Source: a virus. From it: a stretch of 64,000 nt of DNA. Both the position numbers and the translations under genes were made by a program. The notes under the pieces are model-generated. The model was not told the DNA's origin. It saw only the letters and a list, made by a program, of their open reading frames with translations, and did not search any database. Below are positions 25,365-33,281 of this stretch, piece by piece (the stretch's first letter is position 1; each line of letters begins with the position of its first letter). Where the stretch lies: positions 1 to 64,000 of IMG/VR virus record IMGVR_UViG_3300025012_000055. One strand, 5' to 3'.

Positions 25365-25481
25365 AAAACCCCCCACTATATCCATTGAACACTTTGCTAA
25401 CATAGATAGATAGGAAAGATGAATATAAGAAGGGTTTTTAATATGTTATTTTCACCTATGTTTTTATTAAAAGTGTTCAAT
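25365..25481 (-). promoter_or_regulatory. Pseudoknot-like 5' UTR element of homing endonuclease
   Basis: On the minus strand: P1 is ATTGAACACTTT (25481-25470) with AAAGTGTTCAAT (25395-25384). P2 is AACATAG (25462-25456) with CTATGTT (25405-25399). The loop has ATATTAAAAACCC (25444-25432), whose AAAACCC can pair with GGGTTTT (25371-25365) beyond P1. The paralogue at 59295 has the same order with different stem sequences. Confidence 0.65.
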
Positions 25482-25495
25482 ATATAAATATCATC
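25480..25495 (-). promoter_or_regulatory. Late-type promoter motif
   Basis: Minus-strand GATATTTATATATTG directly before the structured UTR of the homing endonuclease gene. Confidence 0.45.
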
Positions 25496-25519
25496 AAATT
25501 AAAAATATTTGATAAAATA

Positions 25520-25556
25520 TTAGGAAATGTCATTTATTTTACTTACCTTTGTATTA
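25520..25556 (+). promoter_or_regulatory. Host-type promoter
   Basis: Conserved TTTATTTTACTTACCTTTG block with TACCTTTG at 25544-25551, 29 bases before the MTHFR-like gene. Confidence 0.7.
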
Positions 25557-25579
25557 TATTTCATATAAAACAATAATAA

Positions 25580-26302
25580 ATGTATCAAATACAGTACAAT
25601 AAGATGAAAAACCAAATAGAAATAACGTCCAAAACAAACATAGATAATCTTTCAGGTTATAATGATATTTTTATAACCTGGCTACCCAATGAATCCTTTA
25701 TTAATATCTTAAATAAGGTAATAGAACTTAAAAACAAGGGATTTAACCCAATTCCTCACATTCCAGTTCTAAAAATTAAAAATAAAAAAGAACTTAAATT
25801 TATATCTCATATTTTATCTAAATACACAAATACTTTATTACTTATAAGAGGTTCAGGAAAACAAGAAGGAGAATTCAATACCGTTGAATCTGTCATAAAA
25901 ACAGGGATTTTAAATAATTTTAAAATTGGGGTTGCTGGGTTTCCTGAAGGAAATGGTAATCTTGACTATAATCAAACTTTAAATATTTTAAAACAAAAGT
26001 CATCATACAGTGATTTTGTTGTTACACAATGGTCATTAAATAAAAAATCTATTAAGAGATTTTTGGATGAATCACCATTACCAGTTTATCTTGGTATCCC
26101 CAATAAATGTAATTTAAAACAATTATTAAAATTCAGTAAATTATGTGGTATTGAAAATAGTATTAAATATTATATTAATAATTCTAAAATTAATTTATTA
26201 AAATTAATGATTAATGGATTTAATCCTTCTGATATTATTAACGAATTTAAAAATCATAAAAATTTAAAAGGATTTCATATATATAGTTTTGGAAAAATAT
26301 AA
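25580..26302 (+). CDS. Methylenetetrahydrofolate reductase-like protein
   Basis: 240 residues, shorter than bacterial MetF (about 290). A TIM-barrel order matching MTHFR is visible: DIFITWLPNES, GFNPIPHIP (about residue 60), LLLIRGSGKQEGEF (about 92), KIGVAGFPEGNGN (about 116), SDFVVTQWSLN (about 138), YLGIPNKCNLKQLL, and the C-terminal FHIYSFGK, like the FHFYTLN end of MetF. The usual GD after the third strand is RGSGKQ here, so cofactor use may differ. Start could also be Met 9. It shares a promoter with the HisRS-like gene 13 bases downstream. A metabolic or tRNA-linked role is unproven. Confidence 0.7.
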   Translation: MYQIQYNKMKNQIEITSKTNIDNLSGYNDIFITWLPNESFINILNKVIELKNKGFNPIPHIPVLKIKNKKELKFISHILSKYTNTLLLIRGSGKQEGEFNTVESVIKTGILNNFKIGVAGFPEGNGNLDYNQTLNILKQKSSYSDFVVTQWSLNKKSIKRFLDESPLPVYLGIPNKCNLKQLLKFSKLCGIENSIKYYINNSKINLLKLMINGFNPSDIINEFKNHKNLKGFHIYSFGKI

Positions 26303-26315
26303 AAATATTAAGTAA

Positions 26316-26951
26316 ATGAAAACTATTAAAGAAACATGTTACAAAGGAACAAGAATACTTGTAGGTAATGAAAAAAGAATCATAATAAACAAAATGTGTG
26401 ATTACTTAATCAAAAAAAATTATGAGGAAATCTCAATTCCCATTATTCAGATGCAAGAAATATTTGCAAATAAAATTGGCAAAGAAAATAACAATCTAAT
26501 GTTTAATTTTAGTGATAATGGAAATAGAAATATTTGCTTATCTCCAGAATATACTGCAGTAATTCAAAAATTATCAAACACTCAATTCAAATTTCAAAAC
26601 GACATAAAGTTATTTTATATCCAAGAATGTTTTAGGGGTGAAAAACCTCAAGCAGGAAGATACAGACAATTCACTCAATTAGGTGTGGAAATTATTAATC
26701 CTAAAAAAAACTATTTGGAAGAATTAATAGTTATTGCAAGCGATTTAATAGAATATTTTAAAATAAATGAATTTAAGATAAACAGAAATGTTACAAGAGG
26801 GTTAGAATATTACAAAGAAGGAAAAGGTTTTGAGATTTATTATGATAAATTAGGAAATTCAAAACAAATATGTGGTGGTGGGGAATATAATGGTGGGGTT
26901 GGTTTTGCTATTGGAATTGATAGATTAATTTCTTTTTTTATAAAAAATTAG
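26316..26951 (+). CDS. Histidyl-tRNA synthetase-like catalytic core
   Basis: 211 residues, about half of HisRS. Class II core motifs are present: YKGTRIL near the start, LSPEYTAVIQKL, motif 2 ECFRGEKPQAGRYRQFTQLGVEII, the His-specific RGLEYYKEGKGFEIY, then ICGGGEYNG and motif 3 GFAIGIDRL. The C-terminal anticodon-binding domain and the insertion domain are missing. HisRS identity rests mainly on G-1:C73 of tRNA-His, which the phage tRNA-His at 56608 carries, so charging without an anticodon domain is conceivable. A HisZ-like regulatory role is the alternative. Confidence 0.82.
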   Translation: MKTIKETCYKGTRILVGNEKRIIINKMCDYLIKKNYEEISIPIIQMQEIFANKIGKENNNLMFNFSDNGNRNICLSPEYTAVIQKLSNTQFKFQNDIKLFYIQECFRGEKPQAGRYRQFTQLGVEIINPKKNYLEELIVIASDLIEYFKINEFKINRNVTRGLEYYKEGKGFEIYYDKLGNSKQICGGGEYNGGVGFAIGIDRLISFFIKN

Positions 26952-26971
26952 TTTTAAAATATTAAAAAAGT

Positions 26972-27376
26972 TTAAATAACAAATAATAGTCCCACCGATA
27001 TTAAAAATAATATTGTTCTGTTTAATGGTGTCATGTATTTGGTCCAAAAAGATGTTGATGTTGTTGATTGCGCAAACCATTTTTTTGAATATAAATTATC
27101 ATAATTATATATTTTCTTTTTTAATATGTGCCTTGTTGTATAATATGACCCATTATGGAAAAATGAAAAATTCAAAATTAATGACAATAATAATAAAAAA
27201 TTAAAATCTGATAAATAAAATAGCATAAAACACACCATAGATCTTTGAATAACGAATATGATGTGTTCGTTAAATAATTTTTCTGAATAAAGATTATAAT
27301 GATGATAAAATATAGCATCTCTAATTCCCTCTACAATTGAATATAATACCCAAATTATAAAACAAATATAAATCAT
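26972..27376 (-). CDS. Polytopic membrane protein
   Basis: 134 residues with about four hydrophobic segments (2-15, 42-60, 60-75, 115-133) and an aromatic-rich loop. No family recognised. Its start overlaps the stop of a 59-residue membrane peptide gene (TAATG), part of a minus-strand run from 28142 to 26972. Confidence 0.6.
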   Translation of the reverse strand: MIYICFIIWVLYSIVEGIRDAIFYHHYNLYSEKLFNEHIIFVIQRSMVCFMLFYLSDFNFLLLLSLILNFSFFHNGSYYTTRHILKKKIYNYDNLYSKKWFAQSTTSTSFWTKYMTPLNRTILFLISVGLLFVI

Positions 27377-27555
27377 TATCTATTTTTTTTAAGTGATTTG
27401 AATAATGAAACAATCAATTTAATTAAAATAATTAATGCGAAAGCAATAAAAACCCCAAATCCAATCATGTGTAATCCTGATAATGATAGGACTAAAGATA
27501 ATAGTGCCAGCCATAATTCAGGATAAAGTAGAAATATTTCTTTAATTATTTTCAT
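27376..27555 (-). CDS. Small membrane peptide, 59 residues
   Basis: Starts ATG at 27555 (MKIIKEIFLLYPELWLALL) and ends at TAA overlapping the next ATG. One long or two short hydrophobic segments fill residues 8-50, with a basic tail (KSLKKNR). It overlaps the gene upstream by 14 bases and the gene downstream by 1, so the tight spacing supports a real gene. Function unknown. Confidence 0.6.
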   Translation of the reverse strand: MKIIKEIFLLYPELWLALLSLVLSLSGLHMIGFGVFIAFALIILIKLIVSLFKSLKKNR

Positions 27556-27898
27556 TATTATTAATTTTTTTATTTTCTTCTTCTGTTTTAATAAATCTTC
27601 TTACTGCTTCCATTGTGAGTTCTTTTCTATGTTGCCAATATGCATCATCCTTTTTAATTTTTGAAATATCAAATTCTTCATAACCTTCTATTAAATTTTG
27701 TTTTGATTTTTTAACAAATTTCCAAAAATATTTTTTTTTATCATGTGATATTCCCTCCCTTTCTAAAACATATCCATGATCTAATATTATGGGAATTAAA
27801 TTTCTATAAGGGTTTAATAATTTTTCATCTATATAATCCTCATAAGTTTCAATAAAAAATATATCTGGTGTTTCCATTGTTATTAATTTTTTAAACAT
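27542..27898 (-). CDS. Hypothetical protein, paralogue of the C-terminal half of 57445
   Basis: 118 residues. KLITMETPDIFFIETYEDYI, LLNPYRNLIPIIL, the EGISHDKKKYFWKFVKK segment and DDAYW match the gene at 57445 from its residue 128 on, almost word for word. Probably a copy that lost the N-terminal domain. Function unknown. Confidence 0.6.
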   Translation of the reverse strand: MFKKLITMETPDIFFIETYEDYIDEKLLNPYRNLIPIILDHGYVLEREGISHDKKKYFWKFVKKSKQNLIEGYEEFDISKIKKDDAYWQHRKELTMEAVRRFIKTEEENKKINNNENN

Positions 27899-27911
27899 TT
27901 CTTTTCTTTTA

Positions 27912-28142
27912 TTATATTTTTTTAGATTTTATTGATGTATTATTTTTTATATTTTTATAAAAATATTTACCTTTACTGGGATTTTTTAAAAAATTAAGAT
28001 ATTGTTGTAAGCTCACTGGACTATATTTATAAACCCCCCCATGATGAAATTTTAATACCAATGTTTTTAATTCTTCATCATATCCAATTTCTTTTATGTT
28101 TGAAGACCTGGGAACAGAAACCATTTTTATGTTATTTTCCAT
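27912..28142 (-). CDS. KTSC-domain protein
   Basis: 76 residues. VPRSSNIKEIGYDEELKTLV, LKFHHGGVYKYSPV and NPSKGKYFYKNIK follow the KTSC domain (short domain named after Lys-tRNA synthetase C-termini, also found alone in phages). The fit covers nearly the whole protein. Met 7 could also be the start. Function of stand-alone KTSC proteins is not settled; RNA binding has been suggested. Confidence 0.8.
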   Translation of the reverse strand: MENNIKMVSVPRSSNIKEIGYDEELKTLVLKFHHGGVYKYSPVSLQQYLNFLKNPSKGKYFYKNIKNNTSIKSKKI

Positions 28143-28191
28143 GTTATTAATTTTTATTTTATTATATCGTAATGATTATAATTTTCATATT

Positions 28192-28207
28192 CTTATATAA
28201 ATATTTA
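28192..28207 (-). promoter_or_regulatory. Late-type promoter motif
   Basis: Minus-strand AAATATTTATATAAG about 50-65 bases before the KTSC gene. Confidence 0.4.
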
Positions 28208-28234
28208 CTTATATTAAAAAAATTTAATAAAATA

Positions 28235-28270
28235 TTTGGTTTTCTCATTTATTTTATTTACCTTTGTGAT
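28235..28270 (+). promoter_or_regulatory. Host-type promoter
   Basis: TTTG at 28235-28238, 20-base spacer, TACCTTTG at 28259-28266; 44 bases before the LemA-like gene. Confidence 0.75.
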
Positions 28271-28309
28271 TAATTAACTTAAATTATTAACTAAAACACT
28301 AAAAAAATT

Positions 28310-28873
28310 ATGAAAAAAGGACTATTAATATCCCTAATTATTACAGTAATAGTGGGGGGTGGATTGTTTTTCTCTTATACGGGGGCTAACAACAAAGAAA
28401 TAAAATTACGTAAAAATGTTGAGGCGCAACAAGATGTTTGCAAATCAAATTTTGATAAAATGTTTAAAACAATAGCAAAAATGGCACAAGTTCCGACAAA
28501 ATTTATGGAAGATGCCAAAGAAGCATTTAAAGAAATCTATCCCAGCTTAATTGCTGGAAGATATGATAATTCAAGAGGTGGGGCATTAATGTCATGGGTA
28601 CATGAACAAAATCCACAATTTGATATGAAAGCAGCTGGAGTATTATATGAAAATCTACAGATTGCAATTGAATCAAATCAACAGGAATTCTTTTATGAAC
28701 AAAAAAAACTTATTGATTATAAAAGAGAACATTCAACATTTATTAATATGTGGTGGAATAGTCATGTTTGGAAATTATCTTCAAGAGGTGATGTTGAGAT
28801 AACAACCATTACTTCTGATAAAACTGAAGATGTATATAAAACAGGTAAAGATAATGATTTAAATGTATTTTAA
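28310..28873 (+). CDS. LemA-family protein
   Basis: 187 residues: an N-terminal membrane anchor (LLISLIITVIVGGGLFFSY), then helices with NNKEIKLRKNVEAQQDVCKSNFDKMFKTI and a later YENLQIAIESNQQEFFYEQKKLIDYKREHSTF, the usual LemA coiled-coil order with the 'R..V..a.....' and 'L....R..yN' regions replaced by phage variants. LemA proteins are membrane-tethered and of unclear function; phage copies are frequent. Confidence 0.75.
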   Translation: MKKGLLISLIITVIVGGGLFFSYTGANNKEIKLRKNVEAQQDVCKSNFDKMFKTIAKMAQVPTKFMEDAKEAFKEIYPSLIAGRYDNSRGGALMSWVHEQNPQFDMKAAGVLYENLQIAIESNQQEFFYEQKKLIDYKREHSTFINMWWNSHVWKLSSRGDVEITTITSDKTEDVYKTGKDNDLNVF

Positions 28874-28932
28874 TTAATTTATTTTAATATTTAAAATTAT
28901 GAAAAAAAATTGCAGATAACTCTCACAGGAAG

Positions 28933-29148
28933 ATGGCAAAACATTTAAAAATAAAGACAGAAAGTGATAATGATGTCCATTTTAATGGAGTATTTGATGA
29001 CCATACATTATGCGGATTAGACACGAATGGTGATAGCCATTTAAGAATAGGGATACCAATTGAGGTTAAAACAAAAGTAAATTGCAAGCAGTGTATATCG
29101 TTAATATCATACTGTTATTCTATAAAAAAGAGCGAATGGATAAACTAA
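28933..29148 (+). CDS. Small hypothetical protein
   Basis: 71 residues. It contains HFNGVFDDHTLCGLD and VNCKQCISLISYC, so His/Cys pairs could bind a metal; the form 'H...CG....g.......V.C..C' resembles small phage zinc proteins. It follows the LemA-like gene in the same run. Function unknown. Confidence 0.5.
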   Translation: MAKHLKIKTESDNDVHFNGVFDDHTLCGLDTNGDSHLRIGIPIEVKTKVNCKQCISLISYCYSIKKSEWIN

Positions 29149-29179
29149 TAACACCCCCTGTTGATTTACCATAAATAAA

Positions 29180-30301
29180 ATGGATTTTCAATTTATATTT
29201 CTTGCATTACTTATTCCATTATTTACTGCCATAATTTTATGGTTTTGGTTTAAACATCAAACTGTATGGTGGGAGTTTTTTATTCCATTTGCTGCATCAA
29301 TTATAATAATTCTTATATTCAAATTTACAGCAGAATGGTCAAGAACAAGAGATATTGAATATTGGGGAAGTTCAGTAGTAATTGCAGAATATTATGAAGA
29401 TTGGAATGAATACATTCATCGAACTTGTACATGTTGTTGTGATGATGAGGGCAATAATTGTTCAACTTATGATTGTTCTTATGTTGATTATCATTCTGAA
29501 TATTGGATAATAACAGATTCTAATGGAGAATCAATAAGAATAACTGAAAAACAATATAAAGAACTTGTTAATAAATTTAAAAATGAAATATTTGTTAATC
29601 TTAATAGACATTATTATACCAATGATGGAGATAGATATGTTTCTACATGGGATAAAACAGATGAAAAATTAGAACCTGTCATTACAGTACATAATTATGA
29701 AAATAGGGTCCAAGTATCAAATAGTGTTTTTAATTACCCGGAAGTGTCTAAAAACGATATTAAAGAGTATAAATTATATGAGTATCCAGAAATATATGAA
29801 AATTATAAACAAAAATGTATTTTGGGTAAAAGTGATGATAGTATTCAAAATTTAGCTGAAAGAAAATTACAAATATTAAATTCAAAACTTAGTTTAAAAA
29901 AACAAGTTAAAGTTTTTATTCTTTTATATAATAATTTACCTGTTATATCAGCAAATTTACAAGAATCATATTGGAAAGGTGGTAATAAAAATGAATTTAT
30001 TATTACCATTGGAATTGATGATAAAATGAATGTTAAATGGTGTAAACCATTTTCATGGACAGAAGTTGCTGAAATTAAAATAAGAGTTAGAAATTTTGTT
30101 GAAAAACAAGATAAATTAAATTTAAATGAATTAAGTGATTTTTTATATAAAGAAATAGATGATAAATTTATCAGAAAACAATTTAAAGAATTTTCTTATT
30201 TATCTGTTGAACCAACAGATGGTCAAACTATTGCTGCATTTATAGTAACATTGATTATAAATATATTATGTTCGTTATTCGTTATTAAAAATGAAATTTG
30301 A
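29180..30301 (+). CDS. Membrane protein with central soluble domain
   Basis: 373 residues: two membrane segments at the N-terminus (4-24 and 35-52) and one at the C-terminus (350-370). Residues 75-100 carry a Cys cluster RTCTCCCDDEGNNCSTYDC. The soluble middle is Lys/Asn-rich with no recognised fold. Expressed in the same direction as the LemA-like gene. Function unknown. Confidence 0.6.
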   Translation: MDFQFIFLALLIPLFTAIILWFWFKHQTVWWEFFIPFAASIIIILIFKFTAEWSRTRDIEYWGSSVVIAEYYEDWNEYIHRTCTCCCDDEGNNCSTYDCSYVDYHSEYWIITDSNGESIRITEKQYKELVNKFKNEIFVNLNRHYYTNDGDRYVSTWDKTDEKLEPVITVHNYENRVQVSNSVFNYPEVSKNDIKEYKLYEYPEIYENYKQKCILGKSDDSIQNLAERKLQILNSKLSLKKQVKVFILLYNNLPVISANLQESYWKGGNKNEFIITIGIDDKMNVKWCKPFSWTEVAEIKIRVRNFVEKQDKLNLNELSDFLYKEIDDKFIRKQFKEFSYLSVEPTDGQTIAAFIVTLIINILCSLFVIKNEI

Positions 30302-30308
30302 TAAAATA

Positions 30309-30346
30309 TTTGTTTATTTCAATTATTTTACTTACCTTTGTATTCT
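30309..30346 (+). promoter_or_regulatory. Host-type promoter
   Basis: TTTG at 30309-30312, 20-base spacer, TACCTTTG at 30333-30340. Confidence 0.78.
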
Positions 30347-30383
30347 AATTAACTTAAATTACTTAACTTAAAACTTAAAAATT

Positions 30384-30737
30384 ATGACAACATTATTAAT
30401 CGTTTTGTTAATATTAACAATAAGTAATATTATTTGGCTTATTTTAGATTTAACATTAAATGATGGCAAATTGTGCCAAATTCCAAGTGTTATTTTAATG
30501 TTCATAGTGATTATTGGTTGGGGGTTAGGCGCCCTTTTACCCATAAAAACAGAGGAAGTTAAAATAACTACTCCCATTGAAATAATAAAATCTTCAACAA
30601 AAGTATATGTTGAAGTTGATAATAAATCGTGGGAATATAATACTATAAATGATAGTACAGTATTTTATTATTTAATAGATTATAATATGTATGGTGGAGA
30701 ACTGTATAGAGAATTAAAATATAGAATTAAAAGATGA
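30384..30737 (+). CDS. Small membrane protein
   Basis: 117 residues, two N-terminal membrane segments (3-23 and 33-52) with a short loop, then a soluble C-terminus. First gene after its own host-type promoter. Function unknown. Confidence 0.58.
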   Translation: MTTLLIVLLILTISNIIWLILDLTLNDGKLCQIPSVILMFIVIIGWGLGALLPIKTEEVKITTPIEIIKSSTKVYVEVDNKSWEYNTINDSTVFYYLIDYNMYGGELYRELKYRIKR

Positions 30738-30783
30738 GATATTAAGAGAAGGTTGGGGTAAATTTACAAGATTTCATTGTAAA

Positions 30784-31020
30784 GTGGGGTATGTTGATAG
30801 ATGGATAGGAGATTGCATTAATCATCCAAATAATGAAACAAAACATCAATGGCAATTAAATTCTTTTGATACATATTATCGGTTAAATGGTGGTGAGTGG
30901 GTTAATGATAGGGAAATTGGAAGAGATATTTATATTAATTTACAACAATTTAGGGAAGAATTTTCAGCTGATGAAATTTGGGATATAACATTAAAAGAAA
31001 CATTAAAAAATGATAAATAA
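30784..31020 (+). CDS. Hypothetical protein with uncertain start
   Basis: 78 residues from a GTG at 30784. The frame stays open upstream to 30718 and reads plausibly (KDEILREGWGKFTRFHCK), but has no ATG, GTG or TTG there, so either an unusual start is used or the 5' end was lost. Contains DRWIGDCINHPNNETKHQW. Function unknown. Confidence 0.45.
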   Translation: MGYVDRWIGDCINHPNNETKHQWQLNSFDTYYRLNGGEWVNDREIGRDIYINLQQFREEFSADEIWDITLKETLKNDK

Positions 31021-31038
31021 TTTAAACCTTATAAAATT

Positions 31039-31632
31039 ATGGAAAAATCACATGAAATAATATATATTGATGATTATGCAATAATTGTCAGTGATGACGA
31101 TATTGAAATTGGAGATAGGAGATTGGATTTATTTAACATGACAATAGGTTTTTGCATTAATGAAAAAGACAAAACTTTTCTAAATAAACGCCTTAAAGGT
31201 GTTGTTGTATTTAAGAAAATTATTGCATCAACTAAATTAACTTGGATACCTGAAACTCCATTGTTTAGTTTACCTAATGAAATTAATAAATTAATCAGAG
31301 AATATTTTAATGGAAGCAATTCAATCAATTTAGATATTTATGAAAATAAAGATTTTGCTGAATTTATTTACAAAGCAGTACAAAAAAAGTATTCAGAAGA
31401 AGATTTGAGAGATGCCATTATGTATGGTTATCAAACTTGCATGAGAGGAGGAAATATTGATAAAGATAAATATGTTGAATCTCTCAATAAATCTAAAAAA
31501 CCTATAAGTTGTATAGTTGAATATGAAACTATTTGGGCAAGAAATACAGATAGGAATGTACCCACAGAAGCAGATTTTGATTATAAACCAAAAATAGAAA
31601 ATGGTAAACTTGTAATAACGAAATTTAATTGA
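31039..31632 (+). CDS. Conserved-looking hypothetical phage protein
   Basis: 197 residues. IYIDDYAIIVSDDDIEIGD at the N-terminus, a middle KGVVVFKKIIASTKL strand region, helical YSEEDLRDAIMYGYQTCMRG and a C-terminal KPKIENGKLVITKFN. I recall similar small proteins in phages of Bacteroidota, without a known function. The stop overlaps the region before the next start. Confidence 0.55.
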   Translation: MEKSHEIIYIDDYAIIVSDDDIEIGDRRLDLFNMTIGFCINEKDKTFLNKRLKGVVVFKKIIASTKLTWIPETPLFSLPNEINKLIREYFNGSNSINLDIYENKDFAEFIYKAVQKKYSEEDLRDAIMYGYQTCMRGGNIDKDKYVESLNKSKKPISCIVEYETIWARNTDRNVPTEADFDYKPKIENGKLVITKFN

Positions 31633-31637
31633 AAAAA

Positions 31638-31823
31638 ATGATAAACTTTAAACAAAAATTTTCAACAGGAGATAATATAAAAGTATTATCTGGTATTGAA
31701 CCTCTTTTCACTAAAATAACTAGAGTTAAATGGAATGATAAAAATAAAACATATTTCTATTATTTTTTAGATGAAGAAGGTAAAGAATGGCATGAAGATG
31801 AAAGTACAATAGAACTTGTTTAA
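31638..31823 (+). CDS. Small hypothetical protein
   Basis: 61 residues from the ATG at 31638 (a TTG at 31629 is possible). INFKQKFSTGDNIKVLSGIEPLFTKIT looks like a small beta-barrel (SH3/KOW-like GDxV pattern) ending EWHEDESTIELV. Function unknown. Confidence 0.5.
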   Translation: MINFKQKFSTGDNIKVLSGIEPLFTKITRVKWNDKNKTYFYYFLDEEGKEWHEDESTIELV

Positions 31824-31876
31824 TTAAATATAAAAATGTTTATTAACCTGGCAAAACTGTAATTAAAACTTAAAAA

Positions 31877-32160
31877 ATGAAAAATGATTTAATAGTGTCA
31901 TCACATAAATTGTGTTTAAAGTTGAGAACTAAATTTAACGAAAATACTACTTTTTGGCATAGGAATGAAAACTCTATAGAAATTTATGTAGATACTTTTT
32001 TTTATGGAATAAATTATTAGATTCTGGAAAATATACAGAAAATGAATTGATTAGTTATTTTATTGAAATGTTAAAGAAAAAATATTTTGAATATATAAAA
32101 GGTAAATCAATTACATTTAAAAGAAACAATACAACCTTTTCTAAGCATTCTTTTTTTTAA
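31877..32160 (+). CDS. Small paralogue-family protein split by a T8 run (-1 frameshift)
   Basis: Frame 0 runs from ATG 31877 to TAG 32018-32020 (47 residues). At T8 (31996-32003) a -1 shift continues to TAA at 32158-32160 through LWNKLLDSGKYTENELISYF, EMLKKKYFEYI and SITFKR. This second part matches the conserved region of the family seen at 40971 (WEKLLNSKKYIKEQLENYL) and 47597 (WNDLLKKYRHEQLIDYF). So this is one gene: broken, programmed to shift, or affected by a homopolymer reading error. Confidence 0.55.
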
Positions 32161-32165
32161 AAAAA

Positions 32166-32867
32166 ATGAAGCCAGGCGAATACGAAAAATTAATTATTAA
32201 TTGTGGTGAAACAGCATTTTCAATTATTTCATTTATTAAAAATACAAGAAATAAATATAATATCCCTTTCAAAGATAAACTCATATTACATATTGATATG
32301 TTGTCAAAGGAGTTAGAAATGAGGGACATACAAGTATGCAGATGGGAAGGAAATATATCAAAATCTAATATGGGTAATCTATCAAAAATTGAATATGATT
32401 TATATGAATTATTTAAAAATGATATTTTTTTTGATTATATAAATATAGATGGTTATAATGTTTATTTAGAACTCCCCACAATAGAAAAAAAATTACAATT
32501 AAATCTATACATTAATGAAATAAAAAGATTGGAAGGTCAAAAAATAAAATATCAAAATAAATTATCCAATAAGAATTTTGTATTAAAAGCACAAACCCAC
32601 ATAGTGGAAGCAGAACAAAAAAAATTAACTGATACTGAGAATAAAATACAAAGTTTAAAATCCATTATTTTAATGTTTAATTGTGGAAAAGAACATTATG
32701 ACTTGTTAGTAGAATTAGGTAATCATGAACAAATTAGTTGGGAGATACAATATGGGCGAGAATTACAATCAAAAATTGAAAAATATGAACCAGAATGGTT
32801 TGATGAAATTTATAATGAGCAAATAAATGAAGATGAAATTAAATTACTGCATCGTAAATTTTTTTAA
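32166..32867 (+). CDS. Stand-alone ValRS C-terminal-like protein
   Basis: 233 residues. Residues 13-40 (GETAFSIISFIKNTRNKYNI) resemble the last part of the valyl-tRNA synthetase anticodon-binding domain, MGNLSKIEYD its following turn, and VYLELPTIEKKLQLNLYINE, then IKRLEGQKIKYQNKLSNKNF and VLKAQTHIVEAEQKKLTDTE, match the ValRS C-terminal coiled-coil arm ('L.L....d...El.rLek.l.k....l..KLsN..Fv..Ap..vv..e..kl'). There is no catalytic domain. An additional 60-residue tail follows. Possible tRNA-Val binding or ValRS-modulating factor; inference only. Confidence 0.72.
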   Translation: MKPGEYEKLIINCGETAFSIISFIKNTRNKYNIPFKDKLILHIDMLSKELEMRDIQVCRWEGNISKSNMGNLSKIEYDLYELFKNDIFFDYINIDGYNVYLELPTIEKKLQLNLYINEIKRLEGQKIKYQNKLSNKNFVLKAQTHIVEAEQKKLTDTENKIQSLKSIILMFNCGKEHYDLLVELGNHEQISWEIQYGRELQSKIEKYEPEWFDEIYNEQINEDEIKLLHRKFF

Positions 32868-32880
32868 ATAATAACATATT

Positions 32881-33204
32881 ATGAAATTAATTATACTTTT
32901 CTTTATTATATTATTAATTAGTTTTAATAATATAAAAACTGATGTTGATGACATTTATGAAATTAACGGAACGGTTATTGAAACATCATATAATCTCCCC
33001 GCCATAAACAGGGAAAGTAGATATATTTTATTAATATTATATAATGATATGAAAATTATAATAGATGTAAAAGATGGGAATAACATTAAAAAAGAACATA
33101 TGATGATACTAATAGATAAAAAAACAAAAATTAAAGTTTTGGCCAAAATGATCAATTTTAGGACTTATACGTGTTATGCTGATAAAATTAAAATAATTGA
33201 ATAA
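32881..33204 (+). CDS. Small secreted/periplasmic hypothetical protein
   Basis: 107 residues with a hydrophobic signal-like N-terminus (LIILFFIILLISFNNIK), then a beta-rich domain. Last gene of the run before the bidirectional terminator. Function unknown. Confidence 0.55.
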   Translation: MKLIILFFIILLISFNNIKTDVDDIYEINGTVIETSYNLPAINRESRYILLILYNDMKIIIDVKDGNNIKKEHMMILIDKKTKIKVLAKMINFRTYTCYADKIKIIE

Positions 33205-33234
33205 AATTATTAAAAATATTTTTTTAAGCATAAA

Positions 33235-33261
33235 AAAAAGGAAGACAAAATCTTCCTTTTT
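33235..33261. terminator. Bidirectional intrinsic terminator
   Basis: AAAAAGGAAGA (33235-33245) and TCTTCCTTTTT (33251-33261) form an 11-bp stem with a 5-base loop; A and T tracts flank both sides. It separates converging genes ending at 33204 and 33282. Confidence 0.88.
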
Positions 33262-33281
33262 AGTATAAAATTTAATAATTA

